The notes under the pieces: generated by a model
Seen by the model: the letters and a program-made list of their open reading frames with translations, nothing else
Databases searched by the model: none
What the model was told of the DNA's origin: nothing
Shown here: positions 15,647-25,416 of the stretch, in pieces
How positions within the stretch are numbered: the stretch's first letter is position 1
How the letters are laid out: every line of letters begins with the position of its first letter
NCBI RefSeq assembly: GCF_947488835.1
Contig: NZ_CANLBK010000008.1
Coordinates: 1 to 45,768 of the forward strand
Reading direction: 5' to 3'
DNA from: an uncultured Marinobacter sp.
Lineage (GTDB): Bacteria > Pseudomonadota > Gammaproteobacteria > Pseudomonadales > Oleiphilaceae
Length of the DNA stretch: 45,768 nucleotides
Position numbers and translations under genes: made by a program

Positions 15647-18391
15647 GTGAGCACCCAGTACTTGGAAAGTTTGTTCAATCCTGCTTCCATCGCAGTGATC
15701 GGGGCGTCTGAGCGTGCTGGAAATCTCGGTGGTATGGTGTTGCGAAACCTGATGAGCAGCGGCTATCCGGGTAAGCTGTTGGTTGTTAACCAGAAGGACT
15801 ATGACAACGTTCACGGCGTGCCCTGTGTTAGAAAAGTATCCAAAATGGAGTTCTCGCCAGATCTGGCCATTGTTTGTACACCCCCCCAGACTGTAGCAAA
15901 AACCATCAGGCGATTGGGTGAAGCCGGCGTGCGCACCGCCATTGTGATGACCGGCGGCATGTCCCGTACCCACAGTAAAACCGGCCAACCACTTATGTAT
16001 TCGGTACGAGATGCCGCAAAGGACACGGGGATCAGAGTGCTGGGGCCTAATACTATCGGCCTGATGGTGCCCGCCAGAAGCCTGAACGCTACCTATGCAC
16101 ACATGGGCGCATTGCCCGGCCGCGTGGCGTTTGTGGGGCAGTCGGGCACCATCGCCAGTTCAGTCATCGATTGGGCCTTTGCCCGAGGTGTTGGGTTCTC
16201 TTATTTCCTCACCCTTGGTGATGGTATGGATATCGATCATGACGATCTCATCGATTATCTTGCCCAGGACACCCAGACCCAAGCCATTCTCTTGCACATT
16301 GAACACATCCCAAACCCGCGGCGCTTCATGTCTGCTGTGCGGGTGGCTTCCAGAACCAAACCCGTAATTTGCGTTAAATCTGGCCGGGTGCCGGAGTCTG
16401 AATGGATGACCCACGAGCTACCTGAAGGTATCCGGCGCAGCGATCCTATATACGACGCCATGCTTCAGCGTGCGGGCGTTCTAAGGGTGGACGGGTTGGG
16501 ACAAATGTTTGATGCGCTGGAAACGCTCACCCGCATGCGTCCATTGCGTAGAGAGACACTCGCCATTATGGCCAATGGCGTAGGGCCGGGGGTTTTGGCG
16601 GTGGATCGCCTGGCGGATCTGGGCGGAGAGCTTGCCAGCTTGTCTGAAGCCAGTGTCGGCGCTCTGGCCGAACTTTTACCAACGTACTGGACACGCAAAA
16701 ACCCTATAGATCTGAACTATGACGCATCCCCCGAGCTTTATGGTAAGGCGATCAAGATTCTGGCTAAGGACCCTGAAGTCGCCAACGTGCTTGTGCTTTA
16801 CGCGCCCAGTTTGACGGAAGATAGCCTGCAAATTGCCGATGCGGTCGTGCAGGCGGCAAAGGGCACGCGGTTGAATATCTTTACCTGCTGGCTTGGGCAG
16901 AGCACGGTAATGGAGGCGCGTGATGAGTTTTATCGGGCGGGATTGCCCTCCTTCTTCAATCCGGAAAAGGCCATTGTGGCGTTCATGCAGCATGTGCGGC
17001 ACCAGAGGCTCCAGCGCTTGCTGAAGGAAACCCCGGAATCCTTCACCGACCATTTCTCGGATCATACGAAAACCCGCCGAGTGGTCATGAATGCGCTGCG
17101 TTCAGGTCGCTTGCATCTGTCTAGCAAAGAAGCGCGGGAAGTCGTTCGTGATTACGGTATCAATACCATCGAGACGATTTACTGTGACGATGTGGAGGAG
17201 GTGCTTGAAGCCTTCTCCATTGAGCGTCGTCCCGTAGACGTCACGGTAGTGCACGAGCAGGCCTGTCACCCCTTTGCGACTCTGACCGTGGCACAACGCC
17301 GTCATAAGGCGACGGTGCAGAAGCTTAGCAGCGAAGCTGCAATCATCGATGCCTGTAACTTCTTAATGGAGCAGTACCAGGAATACTTCCCCGAGAGTGG
17401 GTTTCTCGGTTTTGCCATGCAGCACTCTTACCAGCATGTTGGCGGTATTGAGTTCAGCGTGGGCATCACCAGAGATGCCCAATTCGGACCTCTGGTTGTC
17501 TGTGGCGCATCCGGTGCCCATGTGAACGTGATGACGGATCGACAAATCGCGCTTCCGCCGCTGAACATGGTTCTGGCACGGGAGTTGTTGCGCCGCACCT
17601 ATATGTACAAGCTTCTGAGGGAGCACAGCCTGAAACCGGAAACGGATATCCGAGCGGTGTCTGAAACGCTGGTGACCCTTTCTCAGATTGTGATCGATAT
17701 ACCTGAGATCCGCGGGTTGGAGATTTCGCCTCTCCTGTTCAATGACCAAGGCGCTGTTGCGGTAAAAGTGGCAATCAATCTGTCCGAGGTGCCTGGGCAG
17801 CCGATTATTCAGCCCTATCCAAGAGAGCTTGAGGAATGGCTGGTATTGCCCAAGTCCGGCCGCAGGGTGATCATACGCCCGGCGCTTGCCGAGGATGAGC
17901 CGTCGCACCGCGTGTTTCATGAGCTGCAATCCCCTGAGTCCATTCGCTATCGTTTTTTCCAGTACCGTAAACACTTCTCACGGGAAGACGTCGCTCAGAT
18001 GGTTCAGATCGACTACGACCGGGAGATGGTCTTTATTGCAAACGCGCCCAAAGAAGATGGTGAAGGCGAAGAAACCCTGGGTACCGTTCGAACCTGGACC
18101 GACGCTGATAACCTGCGTTGCGAATTTGCTGTGATGGTTCACGATAAGATGAAAGGAGAAGGCCTGGGCGTTGCGCTGATGCAGAAAATGATCGATTACT
18201 GCCGCACCCGTGGCACCGTAGAGATGGTCGGTGATGTGTTGGCAGACAACCGGCCAATGCTGCAACTGGCGGAGCATCTGGGCTTTGAGATCAAGTACAA
18301 CGTCGAAGAGGAAGTGATGGATTTGCGGCTGGTACTGAATGAGCCGGAAAATGAATGGCAGAAAGAAAGGTTGGGGAAGTATACCCACTGA
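15647..18391 (+). CDS. PatZ-like acyl-CoA synthetase-domain / GNAT protein acetyltransferase
   Basis: A 914-residue protein; the GTG start has AAGGAG eight bases upstream. Order: CoA-binding Rossmann domain (~1-140, AVIGASERAGNLGG), succinyl-CoA-ligase-like domain (~150-460, VGQSGTIASS), ATP-grasp-like domain (~500-720), then a GNAT domain (~750-900) with KGEGLGVALM and a final AEHLGFE. This is the architecture of PatZ/Pat lysine acetyltransferases. In ADP-forming acetyl-CoA synthetases a phospho-His follows KSGR by eleven residues. Counting from KSGR (244-247), that position is Leu258, and the nearest His is 256. This suggests a regulatory synthetase part, as in PatZ. The His comparison is from memory of the family motif. 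Confidence 0.9.
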   Translation: MSTQYLESLFNPASIAVIGASERAGNLGGMVLRNLMSSGYPGKLLVVNQKDYDNVHGVPCVRKVSKMEFSPDLAIVCTPPQTVAKTIRRLGEAGVRTAIVMTGGMSRTHSKTGQPLMYSVRDAAKDTGIRVLGPNTIGLMVPARSLNATYAHMGALPGRVAFVGQSGTIASSVIDWAFARGVGFSYFLTLGDGMDIDHDDLIDYLAQDTQTQAILLHIEHIPNPRRFMSAVRVASRTKPVICVKSGRVPESEWMTHELPEGIRRSDPIYDAMLQRAGVLRVDGLGQMFDALETLTRMRPLRRETLAIMANGVGPGVLAVDRLADLGGELASLSEASVGALAELLPTYWTRKNPIDLNYDASPELYGKAIKILAKDPEVANVLVLYAPSLTEDSLQIADAVVQAAKGTRLNIFTCWLGQSTVMEARDEFYRAGLPSFFNPEKAIVAFMQHVRHQRLQRLLKETPESFTDHFSDHTKTRRVVMNALRSGRLHLSSKEAREVVRDYGINTIETIYCDDVEEVLEAFSIERRPVDVTVVHEQACHPFATLTVAQRRHKATVQKLSSEAAIIDACNFLMEQYQEYFPESGFLGFAMQHSYQHVGGIEFSVGITRDAQFGPLVVCGASGAHVNVMTDRQIALPPLNMVLARELLRRTYMYKLLREHSLKPETDIRAVSETLVTLSQIVIDIPEIRGLEISPLLFNDQGAVAVKVAINLSEVPGQPIIQPYPRELEEWLVLPKSGRRVIIRPALAEDEPSHRVFHELQSPESIRYRFFQYRKHFSREDVAQMVQIDYDREMVFIANAPKEDGEGEETLGTVRTWTDADNLRCEFAVMVHDKMKGEGLGVALMQKMIDYCRTRGTVEMVGDVLADNRPMLQLAEHLGFEIKYNVEEEVMDLRLVLNEPENEWQKERLGKYTH

Positions 18392-18416
18392 AGCTTTTGC
18401 TGAGTGCTTCAGTGGG
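18384..18416 (+). terminator. Terminator after the PatZ-like gene
   Basis: CCCACTGAAGC (18384-18394) and GCTTCAGTGGG (18406-18416) form a perfect 11-pair stem around an 11-base loop, followed by ACTTTTGG. The left arm contains the stop codon of the acetyltransferase gene. It also lies downstream of the convergent rdgC. Confidence 0.75.
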
Positions 18417-18434
18417 ACTTTTGGGCCTGGAGGG

Positions 18435-19361
18435 TTATCCTTCGACGAGGGCGGAGCGATCTTCCCCGCCCAAGGCTTCCAGTAAGCCAGGGATCAGTTT
18501 GGACAGCTCAAGAGTCATCAGCGTGAAGGCAGCATCAAATTTCGCGACTGCGTCATCCACATCGACATCATCGAGTTGGTCCTGAAGTGTTTCGCCAAAC
18601 TTCAGCCGGCGAATCCCCATTTCCTCATCGAGAACGAAAGAGACATTGTCGTCCCAGGTAAGGGCGAGTTTGGTCACTTCCATCCCGGCATTCAGGTGGT
18701 TACGGATTTCGTCTGCCTTCAAGTCCAGTCCTTTGCAGCGGACTACGCCGCCATCTTCGGAAGGATCCTTGAGCTCGCATTCGTCGCCCAGAACTACGCT
18801 GGCGGGCAGGTCGATGGACTCGTTCAGCCAGCCAGTAAACGTAAAGATAGGAGCTTGCTCCAGCGCCGGCGGGCGTACAGGCAGGGAACCCAGGCTTTTA
18901 CGCAGAGATGAGGCCAGGTCTTCCGCCTGTTTTGCGGAGCCTGCATCAACAATCATAAAGCCGTCTTTCGGTGCCAGGTACGCAAAGCTGCGCCGGTTCT
19001 TGGAAAATGCATGGGGCAGCATTTCCAGCATGACCTGTTCTTTGATCTCTTCTTTTTCTTTACGGCGAACCTTGCGCCCTTGCTCGATCTCGATGGCTTC
19101 GGCTTTCTCTTCCACCGCATCTTTAATGACGGGCCCCGGCAGGATTTTCTCTTCCTTACGCAGTGCAATCAGGTGATAACCATTGGCACTGTGAACAAGT
19201 AGCTCACCGTGTTTGCCTAGTGGCGGAACCCAGCCCTGGCGGGCGGTTTCTTGTGGACCGCACGGTTTGAATGCATCGCCGCTGAGCTTTTCTTCCAGCT
19301 CTTCAGCAGAAATATCAAACGGCTTGGTAAAACGGAAAACGCGGGCATTGCGAAACCACAT
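18435..19361 (-). CDS. rdgC: Recombination-associated protein RdgC
   Basis: A 308-residue protein starting MWFRNARVFRFTKPFD, the conserved RdgC N-terminus, and continuing with CGPQETARQGWVPPLG and FTFTGWLN, also typical. RdgC forms a ring-shaped dimer around double-stranded DNA and limits RecA access; it is needed when replication restart is impaired. The size (303-308) matches the family. A highly charged middle (KVRRKEKEEIKEQV) is also normal. It stands alone on the minus strand, converging on the acetyltransferase gene. Confidence 0.95.
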   Translation of the reverse strand: MWFRNARVFRFTKPFDISAEELEEKLSGDAFKPCGPQETARQGWVPPLGKHGELLVHSANGYHLIALRKEEKILPGPVIKDAVEEKAEAIEIEQGRKVRRKEKEEIKEQVMLEMLPHAFSKNRRSFAYLAPKDGFMIVDAGSAKQAEDLASSLRKSLGSLPVRPPALEQAPIFTFTGWLNESIDLPASVVLGDECELKDPSEDGGVVRCKGLDLKADEIRNHLNAGMEVTKLALTWDDNVSFVLDEEMGIRRLKFGETLQDQLDDVDVDDAVAKFDAAFTLMTLELSKLIPGLLEALGGEDRSALVEG

Positions 19362-19380
19362 CAGGCTTGATCCTTGTCTT

Positions 19381-19581
19381 TCATATTTGAATAATTTCTA
19401 CGAGCACTGTTTTGACGATAAAGCCGAAAACACCAGCGCCCAGTACTGTAAAAAGGGCGATGGTACCAAACTTTCCAGCCTGTGATTTTTTGGCCAGGTC
19501 CCAAACGATGAAACCCATCCAGCCAATAAGGCCTGTCAGAAACACCAGCATGGCGATCTGGGAAAAAACTGCTTCATTCAT
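19381..19581 (-). CDS. Small DUF2788-type inner membrane protein
   Basis: A 66-residue protein with two clear transmembrane helices (IAMLVFLTGLIGWMGFIVW and FGTIALFTVLGAGVFGFIV) joined by the basic loop DLAKKSQAGK. It matches the DUF2788 family as I remember it from pseudomonads. Function unknown. It lies between yaaA and rdgC on the same strand, 24 bases after yaaA. Confidence 0.8.
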   Translation of the reverse strand: MNEAVFSQIAMLVFLTGLIGWMGFIVWDLAKKSQAGKFGTIALFTVLGAGVFGFIVKTVLVEIIQI

Positions 19582-19605
19582 GACGTTCTCCGAACTTAAT
19601 CTGGA

Positions 19606-20376
19606 TTAGTGTTCATCTCGCAGGAAAACCCAGTTATTTTTGTCGGATTGGTCTTCGCTGAAATAGTAACCGTCAAGGTCAAAGCCCTTGAGGTCGTTGG
19701 CATCGGTAATGCGATTCAGGATGGCGTAGCGGCACATAAGTCCGCGGGCCTTTTTGGCGTAGAAGCTGATCATCTTGTACTGACCGTTCTTCCAATCCTT
19801 GAATTGGGGGGTAATCAGCCGGCCATCAAGGTCTTTCTTCTTCAGGCTTTTGAAGTATTCATTCGAGGCTAGGTTTACCAATACTTCGTCGTCGCTTTTC
19901 AGCAGGCGATTCATTTCCTGGGTGAGGCTGTCCCCCCAGAATGCGTAAAGATCCTTGCCACGCTTGTTCTCAAACTTTGTACCCATTTCCAGCCGGTAGG
20001 GCTGCATCAGATCAAGCGGTTTAAGAATGCCGTAAAGCCCGGACAACATGCGCAGATGCTTTTGTGCAAAGCTGAAATCCTGCTCACTGAAGCTTTGTGC
20101 GTCCAAGCCGGTATACACGTCACCTTTGAAAGCCAGTACAGCTTGGCGCGCGTTCTCTGGAGAAAATGGCACTTGCCAACTCTGAAAGCGCTCGGCATTC
20201 AATTGGCCTAATTTGTCGCTGACGCTCATCAGGTTGCTGACCTGGTGGGGCTCTAACTCTTTGAGTTGATCAATCAGCTCGCAGGAATCGTCCAGGAAGT
20301 CCGGTTGAGTAAAAGTTTCCGTTGCCAGTGGGCTCTCGTAGTCGAGAGTTTTAGCAGGAGAGATAACCATCAACAT
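19606..20376 (-). CDS. yaaA: Peroxide stress protein YaaA (DUF328/UPF0246)
   Basis: Starts [17 protein letters not shown], the conserved YaaA N-terminus; the frame is open further upstream but that extension is inside the neighbouring gene. The 256-residue length matches the family. Other typical parts are [23 protein letters not shown] and [11 protein letters not shown] near the C-terminus. In E. coli YaaA lowers free iron during hydrogen peroxide stress and binds DNA. It follows the glutaredoxin-like gene by 13 bases. Confidence 0.95.
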   Translation of the reverse strand: MLMVISPAKTLDYESPLATETFTQPDFLDDSCELIDQLKELEPHQVSNLMSVSDKLGQLNAERFQSWQVPFSPENARQAVLAFKGDVYTGLDAQSFSEQDFSFAQKHLRMLSGLYGILKPLDLMQPYRLEMGTKFENKRGKDLYAFWGDSLTQEMNRLLKSDDEVLVNLASNEYFKSLKKKDLDGRLITPQFKDWKNGQYKMISFYAKKARGLMCRYAILNRITDANDLKGFDLDGYYFSEDQSDKNNWVFLRDEH

Positions 20377-20389
20377 GTCAGATAATTCC

Positions 20390-20623
20390 TCATTGCAGAA
20401 ACGTAAGTAGCTGTTCCCGGGTAAATGGCCAGTTGAGTTCGTGCCCAGTATCCTTGCGCCGGAGCACCGGGATTCGCGTGCCATAGCGCTCGACCAACTC
20501 TTCCGATTGCGCAATGTCCACCACATCCACCGGTATTGGTACTGGCATCGGAGTGCTTATCAGCAGAGCTTCGGCCACATCACACAGGTGGCATTGGGAC
20601 GTAGTGTAAAAAAGCAGTTCCAT
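20390..20623 (-). CDS. Glutaredoxin-like (DUF836) thioredoxin-fold protein
   Basis: A 77-residue protein with a C11-H-L-C14 redox motif near the N-terminus after [10 protein letters not shown], a cis-proline segment TRIPVLRR, and a short C-terminal helix. This is the DUF836 / glutaredoxin-like family. Its ATG overlaps the yciK stop codon (TAATG), so translation is coupled. A thiol-disulfide exchange role is likely; the partner is unknown. Confidence 0.85.
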   Translation of the reverse strand: MELLFYTTSQCHLCDVAEALLISTPMPVPIPVDVVDIAQSEELVERYGTRIPVLRRKDTGHELNWPFTREQLLTFLQ

Positions 20624-21372
20624 TACTTCGGCTGTGCGTCCAGCTTTTGGCCGTTTACACCGGCGCTGTCGGTGCCCATCAGATACAAATAGATAGGCAT
20701 CAGTTCTTCCGGCGCCGGGTTCTGTTGCGGGTTTTCTGCCGGGTAGGCGTGTGCCCGCATATTGGTTCTGGTGGCGCCGGGGTTAAGGCTGTTTACCCGC
20801 ACGTTATGTTGTTTGTCATCCAGTTCATCAGACAGAAGTTGGCTAAGGCCTTCAACGGCAAACTTGGAAACGGCATAAGCGCCCCAGTAAGCTTTTGCCT
20901 GCCGTCCGACCCCAGACGAGGTGAAGATAACCGAAGCAGCATCAGATTTACGCAGCAGGGGAATCATCGCACGGCTAAGCAGGAACGGCGCTGTTGCGTT
21001 CACGTGCATAACCTTGTTCCAGGTTTCCGGGTCGTACATTTCCACCGGGCTGCGGTCACCCAGAATCCCTGCGTTGTGGAGGATGCCATCGAGCTTGCCG
21101 AAGTTGTCTTCCAGGGTCATGGCCAGTTCTTCGTAATCTTTTACCGCTGCGCCTTCGAAGTTCATTGGCACAAGAGCCGGTTTGGGGTGGCCTGCGGCTT
21201 CAATTTCATCGTAGACCATTTCCAGCTTGCTCAGGGTTCGGCCCACAAGGATGACCGTAGCGCCATGAGCGGCATAGGTTTTTGCGGCGGTACGGCCGAT
21301 TCCGCTGCCCGCACCGGTAACCAGTATGATGCGGTCTTTCAAAAGATCAGCGGGTGCCTGGTAATCTTGCAT
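20623..21372 (-). CDS. yciK: YciK family short-chain dehydrogenase
   Basis: A 249-residue classical SDR with cofactor motif VTGAGSGIG, HNAG, catalytic Ser (FTSSGVG) and Y-A-V-S-K. The C-terminal PEELMPIYLYLMGTDSAGVNG is characteristic of YciK. Substrate is not established. It is downstream of mupP (64 bases), and the same ubiG-mupP-yciK order is known in Pseudomonas. Confidence 0.93.
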   Translation of the reverse strand: MQDYQAPADLLKDRIILVTGAGSGIGRTAAKTYAAHGATVILVGRTLSKLEMVYDEIEAAGHPKPALVPMNFEGAAVKDYEELAMTLEDNFGKLDGILHNAGILGDRSPVEMYDPETWNKVMHVNATAPFLLSRAMIPLLRKSDAASVIFTSSGVGRQAKAYWGAYAVSKFAVEGLSQLLSDELDDKQHNVRVNSLNPGATRTNMRAHAYPAENPQQNPAPEELMPIYLYLMGTDSAGVNGQKLDAQPK

Positions 21373-21436
21373 AACCTGTCTCCGTAGCAGACTGGGGTGT
21401 ATCAGGGTTCTAAAATGGCACGCATTAAGTCGCGCG

Positions 21437-22099
21437 CTATTGTAACAGCTTTGCGAGATCGTTCACGGTGTCAGCGATCATGTCTGCTTGCCATAGATCA
21501 ACGGTTTCGGGCTCTTCGATATAACCGTACCGCACCGCGATGGTTTTCATGCGGGCGTTGCGGCCGGCCACTATGTCCCGTTCATGATCGCCCACATAAA
21601 TTGCCTGCTCGGGTTCTGCGCCGATTTGCTGGCACGCAAGAAACAGGGATTCTGGATGAGGCTTGCGATCAGTGACGTGGTCCGGGCACACCAGCGACGC
21701 GCAGCGCTCAGCTAGACCTAGGGCCTGAACCAGCGGTGCGGCGAAACGTACTGGCTTATTGGTTACGATTCCCCAGGGTATTTCCCGCTGCTCCAGTGAT
21801 TGAAGCAAGGAGTCCATGCCTTCAAACAGGCGAGTTTCAACGGCAACGCCCGCTTCGTATAGATCCAGAAAGGCGGTGTGTTTGGCAAGATAGCCCGGGT
21901 GCTCAGGCTCCAGCCCAAAGCCCACACGCACCATGGCCCGGGCTCCGTTGGAAACGGATCGGCGTATGTGCTCCGCTGGAAGCGCCGGGAGCCCGTCCAT
22001 TTGGCGCAGCTCGTTCAGGCAGCGTATAAAATCCGGTGCTGTATCGAACAGAGTGCCGTCCAGATCAAACAGAACGGTCGATGGCCGTTCAGTCTTCAC
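21437..22099 (-). CDS. mupP: HAD phosphatase MupP (N-acetylmuramate 6-phosphate phosphatase) / phosphoglycolate phosphatase family
   Basis: A 220-residue HAD hydrolase: D12 and D14 in [15 protein letters not shown] as motif II, and VGDHERDI as motif IV. The cap domain lies between residues ~20 and 85. Sequence alone fits phosphoglycolate phosphatase (Gph) equally. The position directly behind ubiG (11-base overlap) and before yciK is that of Pseudomonas mupP, which acts in the AnmK-MupP-AmgK-MurU peptidoglycan recycling path. The symbol rests on this synteny. Confidence 0.8.
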   Translation of the reverse strand: MKTERPSTVLFDLDGTLFDTAPDFIRCLNELRQMDGLPALPAEHIRRSVSNGARAMVRVGFGLEPEHPGYLAKHTAFLDLYEAGVAVETRLFEGMDSLLQSLEQREIPWGIVTNKPVRFAAPLVQALGLAERCASLVCPDHVTDRKPHPESLFLACQQIGAEPEQAIYVGDHERDIVAGRNARMKTIAVRYGYIEEPETVDLWQADMIADTVNDLAKLLQ

Positions 22100-22805
22100 G
22101 GGTATCCCGGGCGTGCATCAGATAGTTTACGTCTACATCCCGGCCCAGCTTGTAGGAGCGGGTAATGGGGTTGTAGGTCATGCCGGTGAGCTCGCGCACA
22201 TCCAGCCCTGCGTGACGCAGGTGGTCGGACATTTCTGACGGCCGGATGAACTTTTTCCACTCGTGCGTACCCTTGGGGAGCATGTTTAGCACGTATTCGG
22301 CACCCACAATGGCCAGCAGGAAGGACTTGGGATTCCGGTTGATGGTGGATACAAACAAGTGCCCGCCGGGCTTTAGCAGTGCGGAGCAAGACTTGATAAC
22401 AGAAGCCGGATCGGGCACATGCTCCAGCATCTCAAGACATGTGACAGCATCGTACTGGCCGGCGTGCTCAGGATCCCGGGCAAGCTCTTCAACTGTGATC
22501 TTTTGGTAGTTCACCTTGATTCCGCTTTCCAGTCCGTGCAACCGGGCTACAGCTAGAGGTGCTTCGCCCATGTCTATACCGGTTACATGAGCACCGCGCA
22601 AAGCCATGCGCTCAGACAGCAACCCGCCGCCACAGCCAATGTCTGCTACTCGCTTGCCCGCGAGGGATACGCGCTCATCGATGTAGTTGAGGCGAAGGGG
22701 ATTAATGTCGTGGAGAGGCTTGAATTCGCTGGTGGGGTCCCACCAGCGGCTAGCCAAGGCTTCAAACTTGGCAATCTCGTTACGGTCAACGTTCTGGTTT
22801 GTCAT
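22089..22805 (-). CDS. ubiG: Ubiquinone O-methyltransferase UbiG
   Basis: A 238-residue SAM-dependent methyltransferase carrying out both O-methylations of ubiquinone synthesis. N-terminal [16 protein letters not shown] is the family hallmark; SAM motif I is [13 protein letters not shown], followed by VTGIDM and the [11 protein letters not shown] motif. [15 protein letters not shown] is also diagnostic. It overlaps mupP by 11 bases and is 35 bases after mtaD. Confidence 0.97.
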   Translation of the reverse strand: MTNQNVDRNEIAKFEALASRWWDPTSEFKPLHDINPLRLNYIDERVSLAGKRVADIGCGGGLLSERMALRGAHVTGIDMGEAPLAVARLHGLESGIKVNYQKITVEELARDPEHAGQYDAVTCLEMLEHVPDPASVIKSCSALLKPGGHLFVSTINRNPKSFLLAIVGAEYVLNMLPKGTHEWKKFIRPSEMSDHLRHAGLDVRELTGMTYNPITRSYKLGRDVDVNYLMHARDTRED

Positions 22806-22840
22806 CGTCTCTTCTACCTGGTCAATCTATCGAAATTCGG

Positions 22841-24181
22841 TTAGACAGCCTGTTGCTCGCGGATTTTCTCAGCCCAGTCTGTAACGCGGAGCATGAGGTC
22901 CGGTACGTCTATGCGCGTCAATTTGCCATCCTGTACCTGAGGTACGCCGTTAATCCAGCTATGGCTTACCGCGCGGCCATGATTGCTGTAAACAAGATGG
23001 GAAGCCGGATCGTAAACCGGCTGGATAAAAGGATCGCTGAGATCGATGGCGATGATATCGGCCAATTTGCCAGGCACCAATGAGCCCAGCTCATGCTCCC
23101 GCCCCAGCGCTTTGGCGCCATTGATCGTGGCAACCTGCAGCGCCTGATGAGCAGAAAGTGCGGTGGCTTCGTTGGCGACGACCTTGGCTACCATGGCGGC
23201 TGTTTGGATTTCGCCGAACAGATCCAGGTCATTGTTGCTGGCGGCACCGTCTGTTCCTATGGCCAGATTAACACCACGTTCCATGAGCTTATGAGCAGGG
23301 CAAAGACCGCTGGCGAGCTTGAGGTTGGATTCGGGGCAGTGGATAACGTGCGCGCCAGAGGCCGCTAGCAGGGTAATGTCTGAGTCACTGACCTGGGTCA
23401 TGTGGACACACTGGGTTTTGGCGCCTAGAACGCCAAGTTTCGCAAGCCGCTCAATTGGGCGTTCACCGTGTTTTTCTTTAGCTTCTGTCACTTCAAATTC
23501 GGTTTCATGCAGATGAATCTGAATGCGGGCACCGGTTTTTTCGGAGAGTGCGACAGCGCGGGCCAGAGGTTCGTCGGATACAGTGTAGGGCGCATGGGGG
23601 CCAATGGCTGGCATGGTGTAGGTATTGTCTTTCCACTCATTGATCAGCGCCTCGCCTTTGCTCAGATAATCATCTGGCCCGCTGCCCCACACCGTGGGGA
23701 AGTCCAGCAGGGGAAAGCAGATTTGTGCGCGCATGCCGGTATCGTGAGCCATCTGGGCCACAATTTCCGGGAAAAAATACATGTCTGAAAATGTGGTTGT
23801 ACCGGTTCGCAGCATTTCTGCCATGGCCAACTGCGTGCCGTCGACAATAAACTGTTCACTTACAAAACGGCCTTCCGCAGGCCAGATGTGGTCATTAAGC
23901 CAGGTCATCAATGGGAGATCGTCTGCCATGCCCCGGAACAGCGACATTGCGGCGTGCCCATGCATGTTGATCAGCCCGGGCATAACCACATGGTGGGGAA
24001 GATTGATTGTCTCTCGGGTACGGAAATCGCGATCTGCCTGTGCCACAGGCAATACCGCCACAATCCGGGAGCCCTGAACAATAACGGCCTGATGCTCAAG
24101 CACCACTCCGGAAGGCTCTATTGGAATCAGCCATCGAGCGTTGATGCGCATATCGGCTGCGGTGATAGTATCTGCCGTCAT
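22841..24181 (-). CDS. mtaD: TRZ/ATZ family amidohydrolase, 5-methylthioadenosine/S-adenosylhomocysteine deaminase
   Basis: A 446-residue metal-dependent deaminase. Ligands are visible in INMHGHAAMS (HxH), IQIHLHETEFE (third His), CVHMTQVSD, and IGTDGAASNNDLD (Asp). AGxxxH-type loop HCPESNLKLASG is typical of the ATZ/TRZ group. In Pseudomonas the orthologue beside mtnA and ubiG deaminates methylthioadenosine to methylthioinosine; neighbouring mtnA points to the same use here. Start ATG with AGGGTTA upstream. Confidence 0.9.
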   Translation of the reverse strand: MTADTITAADMRINARWLIPIEPSGVVLEHQAVIVQGSRIVAVLPVAQADRDFRTRETINLPHHVVMPGLINMHGHAAMSLFRGMADDLPLMTWLNDHIWPAEGRFVSEQFIVDGTQLAMAEMLRTGTTTFSDMYFFPEIVAQMAHDTGMRAQICFPLLDFPTVWGSGPDDYLSKGEALINEWKDNTYTMPAIGPHAPYTVSDEPLARAVALSEKTGARIQIHLHETEFEVTEAKEKHGERPIERLAKLGVLGAKTQCVHMTQVSDSDITLLAASGAHVIHCPESNLKLASGLCPAHKLMERGVNLAIGTDGAASNNDLDLFGEIQTAAMVAKVVANEATALSAHQALQVATINGAKALGREHELGSLVPGKLADIIAIDLSDPFIQPVYDPASHLVYSNHGRAVSHSWINGVPQVQDGKLTRIDVPDLMLRVTDWAEKIREQQAV

Positions 24182-24267
24182 TAACCCTACCTTGCAGTGC
24201 CGGCGACAAATGCGATTGTGCGCTTAGGAATGCACAAGCGCGCCGAACGATAAAATGTAGCCCGGAA

Positions 24268-24282
24268 GTATAACCGTTATAC
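24268..24282. promoter_or_regulatory. Palindrome with divergent -10 elements between mtaD and mtnA
   Basis: GTATAAC-C-GTTATAC, a perfect 15-base palindrome. It supplies TATACT on each strand (24278-24283 plus; 24272-24267 minus), so both divergent promoters can have their -10 here. The -35 elements are weak on both sides, which would fit an activator. Inference. Confidence 0.4.
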
Positions 24283-24318
24283 TGGCCGTTTTCAGCGTTA
24301 TGAAAGCGGAGCCAGGCG

Positions 24319-25416
24319 ATGAATAATTCCAGAGAATCCCGACCTTTACATACCTCTTCTTCTGATCCGCGATCTGTAGGTACGGTTGCCCTTCGGTGGC
24401 AGGGTGGCAGCCTGGAATTGCTGGATCAGCGCTTACTGCCTGCAAAGGAGCACTGGCTATCTCTGGAAACCGCCACCGGCGTGGCGCAAAGCATTCACGA
24501 CATGGTGGTGCGCGGCGCCCCGGCGATTGGTATCAGTGCTGCATACGGTGTCGCACTGGCTGCCCGAAAAGCTGACGGTGATGACTGGCAAGCTGAGATC
24601 AAAATGGCTGTCCGGGAGTTGGCTGCATCAAGGCCAACGGCTGTGAACCTGTTCTGGGCCTTACAGCGAATGGAGCAAGTGCTTGAGGGCTGTGCAGTGC
24701 TGGGTGAAGCCCGGCAGCGGCTGGAAGATGAAGCCATTGCCATTCATGAAGAGGATCTTGCCGCGAACCTCGCAATGGCAGATTACGCACTTGAAGCGAT
24801 GGGGCTTTCTTCCGGCTATCCAGCTCCTGTCTCGGTCCTTACCCACTGCAACACAGGTGCGCTTGCGACCGGTGGTTACGGCACCGCGCTGGGTGTTATT
24901 CGTCGGCTGCATGAGAAAAACCTGCTGAAACAAGTATACGCGGATGAAACCCGGCCCTGGCTGCAGGGCAGCCGTCTTACTGCCTGGGAATTAATGCGGG
25001 ATGGTATCCCGGTAACCCTGAATGCCGATGGCGCAGCGGCAGCGATTCTTGCAGCGGGTGAGGTGCGGTGGATCATCGTGGGTGCCGACCGGATTACAGC
25101 CAATGGCGATGTTGCCAACAAAATTGGCACCTACAGCCTTGCGGTATTGGCGCGGTATCACAAGGTTGGATTTATGGTTGTGGCACCCTCCAGCACCGTG
25201 GATATGGCGCTGAAGTCTGGTGCAGAAATCCCGATCGAGGAGCGGGATGGCACAGAGGTTCGGGAGATAAGAGGCATTCCGCTAGCCCCGGAGGGCGTGC
25301 CGGTGTTCAACCCGGTGTTCGATGTAACGCCAGCAAGCTTGATCGATATGATCGTAACGGAAAAAGGTGTGGTGCAGAATCCGGGTGTTTCGGGGATGCA
25401 CGGGCTATTTGCCTGA
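24319..25416 (+). CDS. mtnA: Methylthioribose-1-phosphate isomerase
   Basis: A 365-residue isomerase of the methionine salvage pathway converting methylthioribose-1-P to methylthioribulose-1-P. Conserved parts: [35 protein letters not shown] (catalytic Cys) and [18 protein letters not shown] (catalytic Asp), with APSSTVD near the C-terminus. It is related to eIF2B alpha but has these enzyme motifs. It diverges from mtaD. The rest of the pathway (mtiP, mtnB-E) is not in the window. Confidence 0.97.
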   Translation: MNNSRESRPLHTSSSDPRSVGTVALRWQGGSLELLDQRLLPAKEHWLSLETATGVAQSIHDMVVRGAPAIGISAAYGVALAARKADGDDWQAEIKMAVRELAASRPTAVNLFWALQRMEQVLEGCAVLGEARQRLEDEAIAIHEEDLAANLAMADYALEAMGLSSGYPAPVSVLTHCNTGALATGGYGTALGVIRRLHEKNLLKQVYADETRPWLQGSRLTAWELMRDGIPVTLNADGAAAAILAAGEVRWIIVGADRITANGDVANKIGTYSLAVLARYHKVGFMVVAPSSTVDMALKSGAEIPIEERDGTEVREIRGIPLAPEGVPVFNPVFDVTPASLIDMIVTEKGVVQNPGVSGMHGLFA

